Shown here: positions 20,240 through 29,057 of the stretch, piece by piece | How positions within the stretch are numbered: position 1 is the first letter of the stretch | How the letters are laid out: the number at the start of each line of letters is the position of its first letter | Assembly (NCBI RefSeq): GCF_002902305.1 | Contig: NZ_PPPX01000001.1 | Location: 567,655-631,654 of the forward strand | Direction of reading: 5' to 3' | DNA: 64,000 nucleotides | Source: Staphylococcus argensis | Lineage (GTDB): Bacteria > Bacillota > Bacilli > Staphylococcales > Staphylococcaceae | The notes under the pieces: model-generated | The model's input: the letters and a program-made list of their open reading frames with translations, nothing else | The model's database searches: none | Told to the model about the DNA's origin: nothing | Translations under genes and position numbers: made by a program

Positions 20240-21467
20240 TTTTAAACAATTTTTACGATACATAGGAAAATATTCTAAATACATAGATTATCCTTTAGTC
20301 GTGACCTATGTCATCTTGTGCTTAATCAGCATCATCATGATTTATAGCGCAAGCATGGTAGCTGCGACGAAAGGAACGTTGACCAATGGTACACCTGTAA
20401 GCGGCACGTACTTCTATACGCGACAATTGCTATATGTCATTGTCAGTATGGGTCTTGTGTTCTTTATGGCCTTCTTTATGAACGTCAAAGTGTTACAAAC
20501 ACTCAAATTCCAGAAGATCATGATGCTGGTCATGGTAGGTTTACTGGTAGCTACGTTATTGATTGGTAGTAACATCAATGGTTCTAAAAGTTGGATTCAT
20601 TTAGGCTTTATGAACTTACAAGCCTCAGAATTCTTGAAGATCGCGTTAGTCCTTTACTTGTCGTTTATGATAGAGAAGAAACGACCGCGGGTGTTCAGAG
20701 AACCTAAAGTGCTGATGTCTCCACTTATTCTCACAGGCATTTGTGTGGCACTTGTACTTCTACAACGTGACGTAGGTCAAACATTACTTATACTTATGGT
20801 TGTCTTTGCAGTTATTCTCTACGCAGGTGTGGGAATAGAGAAGATTCTCAAGTATGGGTTTATTATCTTCTTTGGTATCGTATTAGTAGGTGGTCTCTTC
20901 TTACTATTAGGAGCCTTTCCTGATTATTTAGCCGCTCGTTTCAGTACTTTTACCAACCCGTTCAATAGTGAATCGGGTACAGGCTACCACGTCTCTAACT
21001 CGCTGCTCGCAATCGGTAATGGTGGACTGTTGGGACGTGGACTCGGTAACAGTGTGCTGAAGCTCGGTTATCTGCCAGAGCCACATACAGACTTTATCTT
21101 TGCGATTATCTGTGAAGAGCTTGGTTTAATCGGCGGTTTATTCGTCATTTGCTTACTGTTCTTCATCGTATACAAAGCCTTTGTCTTAGCGAATAAGACG
21201 ACATCTTACTTCTACAAACTTGTGTGTGTAGGTGTCGCAAGTTACATCGGTAGTCAAACGTTCGTTAACTTAGGTGGTATCTCAGGTACAATTCCATTGA
21301 CAGGTGTGCCATTGCCGTTCATCAGTTTCGGTGGTTCATCTATGATCAGCTTGAGTATCGCAATGGGTCTTTTACTTATCACGGCTAAACAGATTAAAAT
21401 TGATGAAGCGCGCAAGAAACAAGCACAGAAACGTCAGCGTAACGTAGATATTCCGCGTCGCTATTAA
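20232..21467 (+). CDS. ftsW: SEDS-family peptidoglycan glycosyltransferase FtsW
   Basis: The septal peptidoglycan polymerase that works with PBP1 (encoded near the end of this window) in the divisome. The 411-residue protein has about ten membrane helices, the large extracytoplasmic loop, and SEDS motifs including GSKSWI, LQASEFLKIA and the C-terminal PLTGVPLPFISFGGSS. The ATG at 20232 gives the staphylococcal FtsW N-terminus (MNNFKQFLRYIGK), although the nearest good ribosome site serves an overlapping six-codon ORF. Two terminators separate it from the convergent ctaA; pycA, normally next, is missing. Confidence 0.94.
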   Translation: MNNFKQFLRYIGKYSKYIDYPLVVTYVILCLISIIMIYSASMVAATKGTLTNGTPVSGTYFYTRQLLYVIVSMGLVFFMAFFMNVKVLQTLKFQKIMMLVMVGLLVATLLIGSNINGSKSWIHLGFMNLQASEFLKIALVLYLSFMIEKKRPRVFREPKVLMSPLILTGICVALVLLQRDVGQTLLILMVVFAVILYAGVGIEKILKYGFIIFFGIVLVGGLFLLLGAFPDYLAARFSTFTNPFNSESGTGYHVSNSLLAIGNGGLLGRGLGNSVLKLGYLPEPHTDFIFAIICEELGLIGGLFVICLLFFIVYKAFVLANKTTSYFYKLVCVGVASYIGSQTFVNLGGISGTIPLTGVPLPFISFGGSSMISLSIAMGLLLITAKQIKIDEARKKQAQKRQRNVDIPRRY

Positions 21468-21473
21468 CCATTA

Positions 21474-21506
21474 AGCAAGAGCTCTATTCGGGCTCTTGCT
21501 GTTTTT
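21474..21506 (+). terminator. Terminator of ftsW
   Basis: AGCAAGAGC pairs perfectly with GCTCTTGCT, followed by GTTTTT. Confidence 0.85.
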
Positions 21507-21514
21507 ACGATGTA

Positions 21515-21552
21515 GAAAAAAGACCTTGAGGTTACGTTCCTCAAGGTCTATA
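21515..21552 (-). terminator. Terminator of ctaA
   Basis: GACCTTGAGG pairs with CCTCAAGGTC around a 7-nt loop; on the minus strand it is followed by TTTTTT. Confidence 0.85.
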
Positions 21553-21565
21553 TATTATTCTACGG

Positions 21566-22474
21566 TTAATGTCCACTTCGAATAGTTCTTATCATTAGAA
21601 CCATGAAGTAGGCGATCAAACCGAAGAGTATTGTGATAATTAAAGCATGTAGTAATGCAATAATCAGATTCACATGTGTAATTACCGATAAAGCACCTGT
21701 AATCACTTGTAGAATGATTAATATAAATGCTGCAGTGTAGCCGTAACGAATCGTACGGTTCTCTGAATAATTTTTAATCGCATGGATAAATGTAATCAGA
21801 ATCCAAATAAATGCGATAATCGCCATACAACGGTGGGTGAAGTTGACCCAATCTATTACACTGTGTGGCAGTGGATCGCTAAATGGAATCGGCCAATCAC
21901 CATAAGCTAAACTTGCTTTCTTGTGACGGACTAACGCACCTGTGTAAATCGTTAAATAAACGATGCCGGCCATCATCCAAGTTAAGATGCGTAGCGGTTT
22001 GTGAATATACAACTCATCCGCATCATACTTTCTATCCACTTCGAAGATAATCAATGTCAGAACAAACACAGATGAGAAGCTGACAAGTGAGATACCAAAG
22101 TGCAATGCTAAGACGTAAGCGTTCTGTTGCCAAACGACTGCGGCAGCTCCGATAAGGGCTTGAATCAACAAGAAACCAACACTGATAATACATAATGGCT
22201 TAACTTCTTTAATATATCCAATATGGCGCCAAGCAACGATGACCAACCATAATACAAAGATTAAAGACAAGGCACTCACAGCTCGATGGTTTAATTCAAT
22301 AACCGTTTGAATTGGCATGCTATCAGGGATTAACGCGCCGTGACATAAAGGCCAATCTGTCCCACAACCATCTTCAGATCCCGTCTTCGTGACTAAAGCA
22401 CCACCAAGTTGGACCCAAGCCATAATGAGTGTCGCTATAATAGATAACCATTTAAGGTTACGCTTTCTAAACAA
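21566..22474 (-). CDS. ctaA: Heme A synthase
   Basis: It converts heme O to heme A in the membrane for aa3-type terminal oxidases. The protein has about eight helices; the conserved Cys pair in the first loop is visible in [19 protein letters not shown], and heme-ligand His residues are in [23 protein letters not shown] and LLHAL. The frame extends to 22492, but TTG 22474 has GGGGTG 7 nt upstream and gives the S. aureus-like N-terminus and length (303 codons with the initiator). It is divergent from ctaB, with nearly 1 kb of repeat-rich DNA between. Elsewhere ctaA borders pycA, which is absent here. Confidence 0.92.
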   Translation of the reverse strand: MFRKRNLKWLSIIATLIMAWVQLGGALVTKTGSEDGCGTDWPLCHGALIPDSMPIQTVIELNHRAVSALSLIFVLWLVIVAWRHIGYIKEVKPLCIISVGFLLIQALIGAAAVVWQQNAYVLALHFGISLVSFSSVFVLTLIIFEVDRKYDADELYIHKPLRILTWMMAGIVYLTIYTGALVRHKKASLAYGDWPIPFSDPLPHSVIDWVNFTHRCMAIIAFIWILITFIHAIKNYSENRTIRYGYTAAFILIILQVITGALSVITHVNLIIALLHALIITILFGLIAYFMVLMIRTIRSGH

Positions 22475-22674
22475 TGTTAAACACCCCATCAAAGAAACTA
22501 AGGAATATTCTGTTCCATAGTTTCACCATATTTCTCTTTTATATACCGTTTCTATGTTCTCACTGAACATAATAAAATCTTAGTATTATTATAACAAGGA
22601 TATGCCTTTAATTTGTGTCTTTATAATGACAAGTTATGCGAGTAAAACATACAGACTTTCAAACTTTGTCAAAA

Positions 22675-22790
22675 ATCATTCTTCTTTGCTCATTTACGGG
22701 GAGTAAAATCGCTTCATCAGAATGATTTTTTTCGCGTTTGAAAGTGTCTCTGTTTACTCACTTAGTATGAGGACTTTTAATCCTGCGTCA
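22675..22790. repeat. 116-bp direct repeat, copy 1
   Basis: Nearly identical to 23003-23118, with about five differences and an offset of 328 bp. It contains AATCATTCT and AGAATGATT arms followed by seven T, so its first half could act as a terminator on the plus strand. It contains no ORF. Confidence 0.85.
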
Positions 22791-22949
22791 ATGAAAATGG
22801 GTTCATTAGTCATTTACGGGTAGTAGCGCAGTAGCTGTCTGCACTCAACATAACTGGCGTTGTGTTGAGTTCTAGTCTGTCTTGCGAAGGAAAGACGACG
22901 AAATCAAATAGATTTCTGTCTTTCTCTCCCTTGCTTTACCATTTTCATT
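22790..22949. repeat. Inverted-repeat module in the ctaA-ctaB gap
   Basis: Bounded by AATGAAAATGG (22790-22800) and CCATTTTCATT (22939-22949). Inside are GCAGTAGCTGTCTGCACT, an ACTCAAC/GTTGAGT hairpin and GACGACGAAATC...GATTTCTGTCTTTCTC. The last two segments are shared with the long-form elements at 19111 and 40567. A partial relative continues at 23159-23235, with GCAGTAGCTGTCTGCACTT. Confidence 0.65.
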
Positions 22950-23002
22950 TCCTAGTCTTGAAGTGTTTATTTTAACTTGTGGAAAATATAATTTAGTCGA
23001 GT

Positions 23003-23118
23003 ATCATTCTTCTTTGCTCATTTACGAGTAGTAAAATCGCTTCATCTGAATGATTTTTTTCGCGTTTGAAAGTGTCTCTGTTTACTCACTTAGTGTGAGG
23101 ACTTTTAATTCTGCGTCA
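23003..23118. repeat. 116-bp direct repeat, copy 2
   Basis: Second copy of the repeat at 22675-22790, in the same orientation. After it, 23119-23457 holds part of a GTAGCTGTCTGC module and a GATCTC/GAGATC hairpin; I see no believable gene there. Confidence 0.85.
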
Positions 23119-23457
23119 CAGTTTTTCTGACAAGATTAGTCTGATAGTCAGGGAAAGTAACGCAGTAGCTGTCTGCACTTTACAAAACGGATCTCGTGAT
23201 GAGATCTGATCAGCTTTTTGAAAGAAAGACGAGTACGCTTTAGTCAGATGTAAGACAGGACAACGACGTACAATTCTTCTTTGTCATCAGCCTTTTTAAT
23301 CAAATTATCTCCCCGCTCCCACACCCTGAAATTGTCGCCACCGATATATAAAGTATGGATTATTTGCGTTTCTATAATAATATTGCAATACTTTGTCGTT
23401 TGTCTGTCACAAATTATTGGTTTAGTCTGTAGTCTTTTACCTGAAATTGTAATATCA

Positions 23458-23466
23458 TGGTACTAT
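23458..23466 (+). promoter_or_regulatory. Possible extended -10 promoter of ctaB
   Basis: TGG-TACTAT just upstream of the AGGAGG ribosome site, with no good -35. The leader would be very short. Confidence 0.4.
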
Positions 23467-23488
23467 ATGAATAATTAGGAGGGAGATT

Positions 23489-24400
23489 ATGAAACAAGAA
23501 CAAGCGATGTCTCACACATCAACGCGTGTCAGTCTCAAAGAGCTGAAAGAGATTATCAAGATGGGATTGGTTCAAGGTAATCTGATTCCTGCATTTGCTG
23601 GTGCGTGGTTAGCAGTTGTGTTCGCACATCATTCCTTCCTCTCATCTATACCACAAATCTTAATTATGATAGTTGGTTCAACGCTTATCATGGGTGGTTC
23701 TTGTGCTTTAAATAACTACTATGACCAAGATATCGATAGTATTATGCCTAGTAAGCAGAAACGACCAACTGTAAATAATAGAATTTCAGATCGAAATTTA
23801 ATATTACTAAGTTTTGGGATGATGCTTATAGGGGAAGCATTGCTCTTCACACTTAATGTTGCTTCAGGCGTTATCGGCTTAATGGGTATAGTAGGTTATG
23901 TGTCTTTCTACTCTATCTGGTCTAAACGTCATACAGTTTGGAATACTGTTATAGGAAGCTTTCCAGGAGCTGTACCGCCACTTATCGGTTGGGCAGCGTT
24001 AGAAGGGAATATCAGCCTTACAGCGATTGCACTCTTCTTAGTCGTGTTCTGCTGGCAACCTGTTCACTTCTACGCGTTAGCAATTAAACGCCAAGATGAA
24101 TACAGCTTAGCGAACATTCCTATGTTACCTTCAGTGAAAGGTTTCAATCGCACTCGCGTAAGCATGTTCTTCTGGTTAGTTTGCCTACTACCATTACCAT
24201 TCTTGTTTAGTCAATTAGGTACGACGTTTATGGTTCTCGCAACGTTACTCAACTTAGGTTGGTTCTTTGTTGGCTTTACAAGCTTCAAGAAGAATACAGA
24301 TTATACGAAATGGGCAACGAAGATGTTCATTTATTCATTAAATTACTTGGTTGTATTCTTCGTTCTTACCGTTATCGTCTCATTGATTAAAATGTTTTAA
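23489..24400 (+). CDS. ctaB: Heme O synthase (protoheme IX farnesyltransferase)
   Basis: A UbiA-family membrane prenyltransferase that attaches a farnesyl group to heme B to give heme O, the substrate of CtaA. It has 303 residues and about nine helices. The first Asp-rich motif [12 protein letters not shown] and the later [11 protein letters not shown] segment form the Mg-diphosphate site. AGGAGGGAG precedes the ATG. ctaM follows after about 80 nt in the same direction, so ctaB-ctaM form an oxidase-assembly unit. Confidence 0.94.
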   Translation: MKQEQAMSHTSTRVSLKELKEIIKMGLVQGNLIPAFAGAWLAVVFAHHSFLSSIPQILIMIVGSTLIMGGSCALNNYYDQDIDSIMPSKQKRPTVNNRISDRNLILLSFGMMLIGEALLFTLNVASGVIGLMGIVGYVSFYSIWSKRHTVWNTVIGSFPGAVPPLIGWAALEGNISLTAIALFLVVFCWQPVHFYALAIKRQDEYSLANIPMLPSVKGFNRTRVSMFFWLVCLLPLPFLFSQLGTTFMVLATLLNLGWFFVGFTSFKKNTDYTKWATKMFIYSLNYLVVFFVLTVIVSLIKMF

Positions 24401-24480
24401 TTAAAGATGCTTTAGCGGCGCAATACTGTAAATAAGACTGATTCTAGTAGTCTGAAATAAAGTAAGTAAGGATGGAAGTT

Positions 24481-24942
24481 ATGAGTGTACCTATTTTACC
24501 GACATTAAGTACTAGCTTCATCGTTATCAGCGCGATTCTCGTAGCTATCGGTTGGCGACTGATATGGAAGCGACAAATTGAAAGTCATAAGAAAGTCATG
24601 TTATGGGCAGCAATATTTGCATTAGCATTCTTCATTATTTATGCAGCACGTACTGCTATTATTGGAAATACTGCATTTGGAGGACCAGATTCGATCAAAG
24701 TTTATTACACGATCTTCTTAGTCTTCCACATCGTACTAGCTACTGTAGGTGGGGTACTGGGGCTAATACAAATTATTCTCGCTTATAAAGATAAGTTTAA
24801 CATCCACCGTAAGATTGGACCTGTAGCTTCTATCATCTGGTTCTTTACGGCGATTACAGGTGTTGCAGTATATATCTTATTATATGTACTTTATCCTGGT
24901 GGCGAGACAACTTCATTACTCAAAGCCACTTTAGGTTTATAA
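24481..24942 (+). CDS. ctaM: DUF420 cytochrome oxidase assembly protein CtaM
   Basis: A membrane protein of about 153 residues with four hydrophobic helices, of the DUF420 family. In S. aureus the ctaM gene after ctaB is needed for active heme-A/heme-O oxidases. Conserved His residues lie in QIESHKK, VFHIVLAT and FNIHRKIG. ATG 24472 is in frame but sits directly on AAGG, so ATG 24481 is the more likely start. A strong terminator follows. Confidence 0.88.
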   Translation: MSVPILPTLSTSFIVISAILVAIGWRLIWKRQIESHKKVMLWAAIFALAFFIIYAARTAIIGNTAFGGPDSIKVYYTIFLVFHIVLATVGGVLGLIQIILAYKDKFNIHRKIGPVASIIWFFTAITGVAVYILLYVLYPGGETTSLLKATLGL

Positions 24943-24960
24943 GTTAAAATGTTTCATAAT

Positions 24961-25012
24961 AAAAGTCGAATTTCCTCGAAATTGTCATATCTCAGGAAAT
25001 TCGACTTTTTTA
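24961..25012 (+). terminator. Terminator of ctaB-ctaM
   Basis: A stem of about 15 bp (AAAGTCGAATTTCCT / AGGAAATTCGACTTT) followed by TTTT. The symmetrical A-run makes it usable on the minus strand too. Confidence 0.9.
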
Positions 25013-25071
25013 GTTTATTGAAGAGTAAAAATGTATTCAGAAGAAGCGGAAGAAACAATAACTAAGTCATC

Positions 25072-27330
25072 TTACGCTTCAACATAACGACGTAAATGTT
25101 TCGCAGTCACAGATTCTTCTACATCTAATAACCCTTGAGGTTCTCCCTCGTATAGCAGTTGACCGCCACTTGCACCTGCGTAAGGACCAATGTCCACAAT
25201 CCAATCTGCTTCAGTCATCATTGTTAAGTTGTGCTCAATTAAGACCACAGTGTTGTTATCATTAATCAACTTGTTAAAACACTCAACTAGTAATGGAATG
25301 TCGTCTTCGTGTAAACCGGTTGTAGGCTCGTCGAAGACAAAGATTTGATCTGATACACGGTGCGCAAGATATTTACTCAACTTCACGCGTTGCATTTCAC
25401 CGCCTGATAGCGTATCCATAGATTGACCGAGTGCCATATAACCTAAACCTGTTTCAGCAAGTGCGCGTAATGCTGTAACCACGGTCTCTTGTTCTTCGAA
25501 GAAATCAATCGCTTCTTCAACGGTTAAAGCGAGAATGTCCGCAATAGAGTAGTCGTCGACTTTAGCTTCTAAGACTTCAGGTTTGTAACGTGTACCGTGA
25601 CAAACGTCACAAACTTGAGTGAAATCTGGCATGAAGGCAAGTTCAGTCTTGATGACACCTTTACCGTGACATTCAGGACAAGCACCAGCTGAATTATAAC
25701 TGAATAAACTTTTCTTCAATCCGGTTTGTTTACTAAAGAATGTCCGCACTTCATCAAAGATATTTAAATAGGTTAAGAGATTCGAACGATTCGAAGCGTG
25801 CACGCCTTTTTGATCCACATAAATCACGTCGGATTGATTTTTCAAGCCAGCAGAAATTAGAGAGGACTTACCTGAACCCGCTACACCTGTGATAACGTTC
25901 AAGACTTCCTTGCGTAGTTTGACGGACACGTCGTTAATATTGTTGCGTGAGATATGATTCAAGTTGATCCAATCATCGCTTTGGCGCGGTTGCGCTTTTA
26001 ACTGATGCGTACGACGTAAGGCTTGGCCCGTACTCGTTTCAGACTTTAGTAGTTCTTGATAGGTGCCGGTAAAAGTAATTTCGCCTCCATGCGTACCTGC
26101 ATAAGGCCCGAGATCGATGATGTGATCAGCATGTTTAATCACATCAGGGTCATGTTCGACGACAAGAACCGTATTACCTTTGTCTTTAAGCGATTGAATA
26201 ATCTCGTTGATACGCTGAATATCATCGGGATGTAGCCCTACGCTAGGTTCATCGATGATATAAACTAAATCGGATAGGGGACTGTTGAGATGACGAATGA
26301 GCTTTATACGTTGTGACTCCCCGCCAGATAGTGTCGGCGTTTCGCGACCGAGTGTTAAATAGTTTAAACCGATATAGCTTAAGGCTTTCAACTGAGCGAG
26401 TAACGGATTGATAATAAATTGGGCCTTGTCTGAGTTAAGTTGTTGTAGAAATTCGATTGCATCATCGATAGATAGATTGGTGAAATCGGCAATATCATAT
26501 CCGTTAATCTTACATGACAACACGTCTTGGTTGAGCCGTTTACCATCGCAATCAGGGCAGTGACGAGACGTTACGACACGGTCGATATCTTGTTTGAAGC
26601 GTTGCTTTTCAAAGTTGTCATTGAGTAAGAACGAACGTCTGAAACGATGAACGAGTCCTTCGAATTTCGCTGTTCGCGGCCAATTCTCAGGTGGATTTGA
26701 TAGTTTCGTAGGTTCGGTATAAAGGAACGTATTGAGTTCATCTTCAGTATAATCTTTGAGTTTTTTATCATTGTCAAACAAACCTGTGTAAAGGTAACGC
26801 TTACCTCTCCAACTATCAGGACGGAAAGAAGGGAACTTGATCGCATCTTCGTTGAGTGATTTATCGAAATCTAACAGCTCGTTTAAGTCGATATCTTCAA
26901 CGTAACCTAATCCTGAACAAGTCGGACACATCCCTTTCGGATTGTTGAAAGAGAAGATGTCGGAGTAGCCTACGAACGGTTCACCGATACGCGACCACAG
27001 TAGGCGAACGGACGCATAAATATCGGAAATAGTTCCTACCGTTGAGCGTGAATTACCACCTAGACGCTTCTGATTAATAATCATCGCGACAGGAAGATGT
27101 TCAATCGCATCAACATCAGGCTTCGCATATTGAACGAGTTGATTCTGTATGTAAGTTGAATAGGATTCATTCAACAAACGCTCTGATTCTGCCGCCAATG
27201 TATTAAATACGAGCGAGGACTTTCCTGAACCAGAACGCCCTGTGAACACCGTTAATTGATGTTTCGGTATTTCCAGGGAAATATCTTTCAAATTATTCTG
27301 TCTTGCTCCATGAACTTTAATTACTGACAT
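25072..27330 (-). CDS. UvrA-like ATPase lacking the UvrB-binding insertion (UvrA2 type)
   Basis: A 752-residue paralogue of the nucleotide-excision repair protein UvrA. Both ATPase halves are visible: GRSGSGKSS (31-39) and GVAGSGKSS, two LSGGE-type signatures (TLSGGESQRIKL and TLSGGEMQRVKL), and Cys-rich zinc modules (CPTCSG, CPDCDG, CPECHG, CDVCHG). The first half goes almost directly from the Q-loop to the first zinc module, so the UvrB-binding and insertion domains of the ~940-residue UvrA are missing. Such proteins are linked to drug or DNA-damage tolerance in other bacteria; the role here is unknown. AAGGAG supports Met 27330. Confidence 0.88.
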   Translation of the reverse strand: MSVIKVHGARQNNLKDISLEIPKHQLTVFTGRSGSGKSSLVFNTLAAESERLLNESYSTYIQNQLVQYAKPDVDAIEHLPVAMIINQKRLGGNSRSTVGTISDIYASVRLLWSRIGEPFVGYSDIFSFNNPKGMCPTCSGLGYVEDIDLNELLDFDKSLNEDAIKFPSFRPDSWRGKRYLYTGLFDNDKKLKDYTEDELNTFLYTEPTKLSNPPENWPRTAKFEGLVHRFRRSFLLNDNFEKQRFKQDIDRVVTSRHCPDCDGKRLNQDVLSCKINGYDIADFTNLSIDDAIEFLQQLNSDKAQFIINPLLAQLKALSYIGLNYLTLGRETPTLSGGESQRIKLIRHLNSPLSDLVYIIDEPSVGLHPDDIQRINEIIQSLKDKGNTVLVVEHDPDVIKHADHIIDLGPYAGTHGGEITFTGTYQELLKSETSTGQALRRTHQLKAQPRQSDDWINLNHISRNNINDVSVKLRKEVLNVITGVAGSGKSSLISAGLKNQSDVIYVDQKGVHASNRSNLLTYLNIFDEVRTFFSKQTGLKKSLFSYNSAGACPECHGKGVIKTELAFMPDFTQVCDVCHGTRYKPEVLEAKVDDYSIADILALTVEEAIDFFEEQETVVTALRALAETGLGYMALGQSMDTLSGGEMQRVKLSKYLAHRVSDQIFVFDEPTTGLHEDDIPLLVECFNKLINDNNTVVLIEHNLTMMTEADWIVDIGPYAGASGGQLLYEGEPQGLLDVEESVTAKHLRRYVEA

Positions 27331-27476
27331 ATCATTCACTCCTTGGTGTGAGTATAACAAAGAAATCATCTGATTCTGAGTAAAATTGGTTTCATTTTCA
27401 GTGAATATTTCTTATGCTTGAAATGATATGACTTTTGAAAAGGGTTAAAGAATGATTAGGCGAGGTGAGATAGACG

Positions 27477-28523
27477 TTGGGCAAGATGATATTAAAAATA
27501 GTAGGTGTGATGGTCTTTATCGTCGTTATTGCTTATTTGTTCTATTCACCTCGTTTGAAGTTCGATGTCTTAGAGAACCCGAATAAGCATGCGAAACATA
27601 ATGTAGAACGTAAAAATGTTACACCTTCCAATCAAGATGCAGAGAATAAACCGCCGAAATCGGGAATCGGTACGTGGATTGGTGAAAAGTTGGACAAATT
27701 AACAGATAAATTTGGTCAAGCCGACCGCGTTTATGCGTATAAAAATGGCTTTAAAAATTACGTCTTCAAAAAGCATCATCAATACTATATCGTGACGGTT
27801 AAAAATGATATTATCAAATCGGTTTATGCGACAGGGAAAGACGTTAACGTGCAACCTGTAAAGATTATGGAAAACGGCTCGCACATTTTCGAAAATTTGA
27901 GTATCAATCCTGAGCCGAGTATTAAAGTGAATCATAAGCGCTACGATATCGAACTGTCTGATGACGATATGAAGACGCAAGCGCTCGTGAAATTTGGTAA
28001 AAATTATGCGCAAATTTATATCGACCAGCGCTCCAATAAAATTATGGCTGTTCGTTTCTTGGATAGCGAAGCGCTCGTGAATTTTAAACCTTACCAAACT
28101 GTTGCAGCATCCAATGAAGAAGAGTTGAAGAACAAACACGACGCGTTGCCATATGAGCAGAATGCCAACCAATTGATGACGTTGTATGAGACGACGAATG
28201 AAATGCGTAAGTTGAAGGGACTTGAGCCGCTGAAGATCGATAATCAGATTGGCCATATTGCCTCATTTAACTTGTATGAAGCGGTACGTGGGGGTCATGC
28301 GGAGTTTACTGAAGACGCCTTGACAGAACAACTCAACGATCAGAATATCACCTTTACTTCTACGAGTCAGAACGTCGGTTCAGATTTCAATGATGTTCCA
28401 ACGCTGATTAATAGTTGGCTGAACTCAGATATCCACCGTTCGCGTATCTTGAACGCCAAGTATACGGACATGGGTGGCGATGTGAATAACGGTTACTATA
28501 CTTTGATCTTTGTTGAAAAATAA
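27477..28523 (+). CDS. CAP (SCP/PR1) domain protein with CAP-associated N-terminal domain
   Basis: A 348-residue protein made of an N-terminal membrane helix (about 5-23), a linker, a CAP-associated domain (about 60-185) and a C-terminal CAP/SCP domain (about 215-345) with family residues around GHIASFNLYEAV, GHAEF and SDIHRSRILN. It is probably anchored outside the membrane; the biochemical role of bacterial CAP domains is unclear. The start is TTG 27477, since GAGGTGA is 8 nt upstream while the next ATG is too distant. ylbF follows after 17 nt, the same pairing as ylbC-ylbF in bacilli. Confidence 0.82.
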   Translation: MGKMILKIVGVMVFIVVIAYLFYSPRLKFDVLENPNKHAKHNVERKNVTPSNQDAENKPPKSGIGTWIGEKLDKLTDKFGQADRVYAYKNGFKNYVFKKHHQYYIVTVKNDIIKSVYATGKDVNVQPVKIMENGSHIFENLSINPEPSIKVNHKRYDIELSDDDMKTQALVKFGKNYAQIYIDQRSNKIMAVRFLDSEALVNFKPYQTVAASNEEELKNKHDALPYEQNANQLMTLYETTNEMRKLKGLEPLKIDNQIGHIASFNLYEAVRGGHAEFTEDALTEQLNDQNITFTSTSQNVGSDFNDVPTLINSWLNSDIHRSRILNAKYTDMGGDVNNGYYTLIFVEK

Positions 28524-28540
28524 TTCAAGGAGGCGCAGAG

Positions 28541-28975
28541 ATGATTACAGAACAAACATTAAACGTACTCGACGATATTGACGAGTTAAGCGATATGATA
28601 CTCGATTCCTATATTTATCATGAGTTTAAGCAAGCAGAAGAAGCTTTGAATCAGGATGAAGAAGCGCATTTATTATACCAAGCCTTTTTAAAATCTAAGG
28701 ACCAATATAACGACATCTTACGCTTTGGAAAGTATCATCCTGACTATCAGAAGATCATGTTGGAAACACGCCGACGTAAACGCGCATATGAGATGTTGCC
28801 GTGTGTGATGGAATATAAGAAGAAAGAGGCTGAATTACAAGGACTTGTGGATCAAGTCATTACGAAGATTGCATATGCTGTGTCAGATCATGTGAAGATT
28901 GAAGCAGGGAATCCTTTCTTCCAACAGCACAAAGGCGGTTGTGCTACAGGTGCATCATGTAAATGTTCACTTTAA
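28541..28975 (+). CDS. ylbF: YlbF/RicF family regulator
   Basis: A 144-residue helical protein of the YlbF/YmcA family. In B. subtilis YlbF is part of the RicA-RicF-RicT complex, which carries Fe-S clusters and directs RNase Y to selected mRNAs; S. aureus has the equivalent Y-complex. The C-terminal tail has three cysteines (about 134, 140 and 142), consistent with cluster binding. AAGGAGG precedes the ATG. It is co-transcribed with the CAP-domain gene and ends at a very strong hairpin. Confidence 0.88.
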   Translation: MITEQTLNVLDDIDELSDMILDSYIYHEFKQAEEALNQDEEAHLLYQAFLKSKDQYNDILRFGKYHPDYQKIMLETRRRKRAYEMLPCVMEYKKKEAELQGLVDQVITKIAYAVSDHVKIEAGNPFFQQHKGGCATGASCKCSL

Positions 28976-28985
28976 TATAAAAAGG

Positions 28986-29050
28986 ACCGGAACGCTAAAG
29001 ATCCATCGGTGTTTGAGAATGAGATGGATCTTTAGCGTTCCGGTTTTTTA
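28986..29050. terminator. Bidirectional terminator between ylbF and the GDPD gene
   Basis: A perfect stem of about 22 bp starts ACCGGAACGCTAAAG and is followed by six T on the plus strand; a short A-run precedes it for the minus strand. The stem is unusually long for this window. Confidence 0.9.
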
Positions 29051-29057
29051 GTGTAAA

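Noticed and set aside
23281-23478. 65-codon open frame with a hydrophobic stretch between the repeats and ctaB
   Set aside because: It starts with TTG, has no ribosome site and covers the ctaB promoter region; not believable as a gene.
27699-28256. 185-codon open frame antisense to the CAP-domain gene
   Set aside because: The plus-strand frame has recognisable CAP domains and a ribosome site; the minus frame has neither.
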